DNA of 64,000 nt, taken from positions 4,526,292-4,590,291 of the forward strand of contig NZ_CP022163.1 of NCBI RefSeq assembly GCF_002305855.1. Direction: 5' to 3'. The stretch comes from Melittangium boletus DSM 14713. Lineage in GTDB: Bacteria; Myxococcota; Myxococcia; Myxococcales; Myxococcaceae. The notes under the pieces are model-generated. The model worked only from the letters and a program-made list of their open reading frames with translations, was not told where the DNA came from and ran no database searches. The position numbers were made by a program, and so were the translations under genes. Each line of letters starts with the position of its first letter. Within the stretch, counting starts at the first letter, position 1. Of this stretch, positions 58,557 to 64,000 are shown in pieces.

Positions 58557-59857
58557 ATGCGTTCCCGTGTTCACGCTGTCCTCGTCCTCTTCCTCGCCGC
58601 CCTCCTCACTCGCTGCGCTCCGCCCGAGTCCGCCTCCGAACCGGACGCCACCCCGAGAGAAGCCGCTCAGGCCCTCACTCCCGGAGGAGGGCTGCGGTTC
58701 ATGACGTACAACATCAAGCACGGCGAGCTGAGCAGCCTCGAGGCCATCGCGGGCGTCATCAACGCTCAGGCGCCGGACCTCGTCGCGCTCCAGGAGGTGG
58801 ATGTCCTCACCACGCGCTCGGGCAAGGTGGACCAGGCCGCGCGGCTCGGCCTGCTCACCGGCATGCAGGCCGTGTTCGTCCCCTCGCTGACCAGCTACGA
58901 CTCGGGCCAGTACGGCCTGGCGCTCCTGTCGCGCTACCCCATCCGCTCCTCGCAGCGCATCCCCCTGCGCTCGGCCGCCGAGCAGCGTGTCCTCGCGCTC
59001 TACACGGTGGAGCTGGATGCCCAGCACCTCTTGCCCGTGGGCGTTACCCACTTCGGCACCACCGACGCCGCCGAGCGGCTCAACCAGGCCGCGGACGTCA
59101 AGGCGGCGCTCGCGGGCAAGCCCTGGGCCCTGCTCGGCGGTGACTTCAACGCCACGCCTTCCGAGTCCAGCATCTCCAGCCTGATGCAGCAGTTCACCGA
59201 CGCCTGGAAGCGGGGCGGCTCGGGCGCGGCTATACCAGCTCCGCGGGCTTTCCCACTCGGCGCATCGACTACCTGATGCTCGGCTCCGCGTGGACCTCGC
59301 CCGTCTCCGCCAGCGTGCCCGGGGCGTCGTCCCAGTCGGATCATCGCCCCGTGGTGGCCACGCTCATCCTGCCGTGGAGCCAGACCCTGCTGGGAGATCG
59401 GGTGCCGGGCACCGCCGTCCAGGCGGACACGAAGGCCGTCGAGGTGGGCGTCCGGTTCCGTAGCAATGTCGCCGGCACCATCAACGCGCTGCGCTTCTAC
59501 CGGGGCACCGGCAATGCCAGCGGCTACGTGGCGCGCCTGTGGACCCTGTCGGGCACGCTGCTGGCCCAGGTCCCGGTTCGCGACGGGCGCATTCCCGGAT
59601 GGCAGGAAGGCACCTTGTCCTCGCCCGTCCCCATCACAGCGGGCACCACCTACGTGGTCTCCTACTACTCGTCCAACGGGCAGTTCGCGCGGGACGTGGA
59701 TGGCTTCGCGAGCGCGCTCGTCAGTGGCAACCTCACCGCGCCCGCGAGCGTGGGTGGCAACGGCGTCTATGTCTACGCCACGGGCGGAGGCTTCCCGACG
59801 AACTCGTACAAGGACACCAACTACTGGGTGGACGTGCGCTTCACGCCCGCGCCGTGA
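58557..59857 (+). pseudogene. Frameshifted EEP-family exported protein with DUF4082-like tail
   Basis: The first frame (58557-59276) encodes a leader and an endonuclease/exonuclease/phosphatase domain: LRFMTYNIKHGELSSLEAI, LVALQEVDVL, LGGDFNATPS. It then ends in non-homologous residues before TGA 59274-59276. Reading the next frame from 59228 gives GYTSSAGFPTRRIDYLMLGS and SSQSDHRPVVATL, the expected catalytic C-terminus, and goes on to 59857 with an extra beta domain (AVEVGVRFRSNVAGTINALRFYRG, TTYVVSYYS, YWVDVRFTP) of DUF4082 type. One missing G near 59228 (GCG-GC) would restore the frame. So this is one gene with a -1 shift, a recent mutation or a sequence error; the truncated product would lack the SDH motif. 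Confidence 0.85.
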
Positions 59858-59873
59858 GCCATCTTCTCGACCC

Positions 59874-60256
59874 TCACGGGGCTCCGTCCGCCGGGACGAG
59901 CGTCATCACCACGGGCTCCCCCGGGTTGTGCATCCGGAGTCTGAAGGTGGTCGCCGTCAGCTCCAGGATGTCCACCGGGTAGGACTGGGACTCCTCCACC
60001 ATGGTGAGGGCCCCCTGCTGGTAGCGCCAGGTGCCCAGGGCCGGGGTGCCCGTTGTCGAGGCGATGACCAGCGTCCCCTCTGAGAGGAACACGTAGAGCT
60101 GTCCCTTCTGGATGGTGGGCGAGGCCTCCACCTTCCAGACCTTGTTGATGAAGCCCGTGGGGGCCGTCACGGGCGGCGAGGGCGGCGGCTTCGCGGGTGT
60201 CGTGGCGCAGCCGGTCATTATGAGCAGGGCGGCGGTGGCCAGGGTCTTCACGGTGT

Positions 60257-60260
<4 letters not shown>
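59874..60260 (-). CDS. Small lipoprotein coupled to the YdeP-like gene
   Basis: Predicted 128 aa from the ATG at 60260 that overlaps the oxidoreductase stop (ATGA at 60257-60260). Leader MNTVKTLATAALLIMTGC, a clear lipobox, then a Pro-rich linker and a beta-rich domain (VWKVEASPTIQKGQLYVFL, GTWRYQQGALTMVEES) that resembles lipocalin/MlrP-like small sandwich folds. Function unknown. Transcribed with the molybdopterin oxidoreductase. Confidence 0.82.
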
Positions 60261-62635
<2,375 letters not shown>

Positions 62636-62725
62636 GGGGCCTCCTGCGCCGGGGGAGTGGGGAGTCTAACTCCCCGGGCGCTGGAGGAGGGGACCGGTGG
62701 TGCTCGTCCGGTCTCCGGGCGGTCA

Positions 62726-64000
62726 TCAGGGCGTGGGCACTCCACCGTCGGAGGGCGTTCCGCCGTCGGCGCCATGGATCGCCGAGTGGTTGAACAGCCG
62801 GATGGGGCTGGTGGAGGGCTCGTAATTCAAGGCCTCCTCGGGGGTGTTGCAGACCGTGGGGCAGAGCACGTCGTTGTGCCACTTCTCTCCGGGCTTGCAA
62901 TCCCCCGCGATGCTTCCATCGGGGAGCAAGGACGGGGCGATGAGGGGGCAGCCGATGGGAGGCGGTGGCAGGGTCTTCCAGCGCGCATGGCTCAAGCACA
63001 CGGCGCCCGACCTGTTCCATCCCGCCTCGAAGATCTCCTGGGGGAGGATGTCGTCGGCGTCGGGCCGGGTGAAGACGGTGGGGTTCACCTGGTGGTCCCA
63101 GAACGTGATGTGGGTGCCTTCCTGGGTCTGCGTGCCGCCGTTGCCGCAATAGTCCGCGCGGGCCATGCGCGTGCAGACGGCGTGGGCGTCGCCCATGTTG
63201 CCGGTGCCGCCGGGGTTGAGGCCGTCCTTCCAGGGCTGGTAGCCCCAGCGGTAGCACTTGGCGATGACGTCGTGGTGGCACCCGAGGGTGAAGCGCGTGG
63301 GATCCGAGGTGTCTCGGGCGCCCGTGTCCTCGTCATAGACGCCCGACACCGGCACCATCCAGTCCGAGTTCGGTCCTCCATTCACGTTCGAGCACGTCAC
63401 CCACTCGTCCTGGCGCTTCATCTTCATCTTGTAGAGGAAGGTGTTGCCGCTGCCATCCCACCACGTGGGGGGAGAGCGGCCCTCGTCCACCACCTGGTTC
63501 GCGTTGAGGACGTCCTCGATGACGACGGTCATGTCGTCGTGTTGCGGGTTCTTCACGGAGGTGCCGAAGAGCCGGGCGCCGATCAACTCCGCGCCGCGCA
63601 GCACCCGGCGCGCGGGGAACTTGCCGCTGGAAGCCTCGACGCGGGCGCTCCAGGGCTGGCCGGCCATCCAGGCTCCCGCGAGCACCGTGTACGTGCCCGA
63701 GGCGGGGCACGTGAAGGTGACATCCGGGCAGAGGCTGCCGTTGCAGCCGTTGTCCCCCGAGGCGATCGCATTCGCGGAGACACACGGTTGGGTACCCGGG
63801 CAGACGCGCAACACGGCGTTTCCAGAGCAGGTGCCGAGCCCGCAGCCCCCCGCGCCCAGGTGCACGGAGCTCTGGGGCGTGCACGAGCCCACGCCCTTCC
63901 AGGAGAAGCCGCAGTTGCGGTTGACGCCCGTGGTGGGAGTGACCGCGCAGGTGGACAACACGGGGCTGCCGCTGTCGTCGCGGTAGGTGACCTCGCCGAC
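62726..64000 (-). CDS. ADYC-motif exported protein, 5' end outside the window
   Basis: The frame is open to the right window edge (codons VGEVTYRDDSGSP precede the first in-window GTG at 63961), so the true start lies beyond 64000; at least 424 aa are visible. The N-terminal visible part is a beta-rich, Cys-rich domain (CGFSWKGVGSC, GGCGLGTCSGNAVLRVC). The C-terminal half holds the family hallmark ARADYCGNG with surrounding CTRM, WDHQVNP and Cys-rich ends, typical of ADYC-type proteins that are common in myxobacteria and of unknown role. Likely secreted or outer membrane-bound. No catalytic motif seen. Confidence 0.88.
   Translation of the reverse strand, partial: VGEVTYRDDSGSPVLSTCAVTPTTGVNRNCGFSWKGVGSCTPQSSVHLGAGGCGLGTCSGNAVLRVCPGTQPCVSANAIASGDNGCNGSLCPDVTFTCPASGTYTVLAGAWMAGQPWSARVEASSGKFPARRVLRGAELIGARLFGTSVKNPQHDDMTVVIEDVLNANQVVDEGRSPPTWWDGSGNTFLYKMKMKRQDEWVTCSNVNGGPNSDWMVPVSGVYDEDTGARDTSDPTRFTLGCHHDVIAKCYRWGYQPWKDGLNPGGTGNMGDAHAVCTRMARADYCGNGGTQTQEGTHITFWDHQVNPTVFTRPDADDILPQEIFEAGWNRSGAVCLSHARWKTLPPPPIGCPLIAPSLLPDGSIAGDCKPGEKWHNDVLCPTVCNTPEEALNYEPSTSPIRLFNHSAIHGADGGTPSDGGVPTP

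Noticed and set aside
59221..59280. Programmed -1 frameshifting
   Set aside because: No slippery heptamer or following stem was found at the join; a one-base loss explains it better.

Overview
The window is very GC-rich, densely packed DNA with strong G/C bias in third codon positions, many GTG and ATGA/GTGA-coupled starts, and an abundance of lipoproteins, Ser/Thr kinases, FHA-sigma54 regulators and an ADYC-motif protein. Together with the family resemblances (golvesin-type C-termini, tandem lspA copies, SitA-like lipoprotein toxins) this points to a myxobacterium, most likely suborder Cystobacterineae (Archangium/Cystobacter/Melittangium/Myxococcus group). That assignment is an inference; no rRNA or tRNA gene is visible.

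Layout. 1-2.8 kb: a four-gene minus-strand operon with a lipoprotein carrying a papain-fold toxin-like C-terminus, two paralogous zinc-ribbon proteins and a Cys-rich lipoprotein. 3-5 kb: potassium transporter Kup. 5-7.1 kb: a two-gene ATPase plus HNH nuclease cassette resembling the Septu (PtuAB) phage-defence system, with less GC-biased codon use. 7.3-17.1 kb: envelope and surface functions (HYR/Cys-rich lipoprotein, metallophosphoesterase, two tandem amidases with golvesin-like tails, TolB-like propeller, Pro/Gly/Ser-rich lipoprotein). 17.1-20.5 kb: DsbA-like oxidoreductase, RimK-like ligase and a divergent FHA-sigma54 activator. 20.5-22.5 kb: a second toxin/immunity locus, an AHH-nuclease lipoprotein of SitA-like build broken by an in-frame amber codon, with an intact Imm11-type gene.

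22.7-25.6 kb: ileS. 25.6-28.5 kb: a MocR-type regulator divergent from a cupin plus DapA-like pair. 28.5-32.1 kb: two cytochromes P450, a TetR regulator and an SMR transporter. 32.2-37.2 kb: endonuclease-like lipoprotein, DJ-1/PfpI protein with divergent LysR, Mut7-C RNase protein and a small membrane protein. 37.3-41.4 kb: lspA-lspA-lgt lipoprotein-maturation cluster, a repeat-containing myxobacterial protein and kdsC. 41.5-44.1 kb: small lipoproteins and a TPR-like lipoprotein. 44.5-53.7 kb: hemL, a Ser/Thr kinase, then an rsbR-rsbS-rsbT-SpoIIE phosphatase stressosome-type module joined to two hybrid histidine kinases. 54.2-64 kb: class I fumarase, C69 dipeptidase, PP2C phosphatase, a frameshifted nuclease-like gene, a YdeP-type molybdopterin oxidoreductase and a truncated (window edge) ADYC-type protein.

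The most unusual parts are the papain-like toxin lipoprotein operon with duplicated zinc-ribbon partners (0.05-2.8 kb), the interrupted SitA-like gene next to an intact immunity gene, the Septu-like island and the stressosome coupled to hybrid kinases. Functions are from reading motifs by eye; no database search was run.
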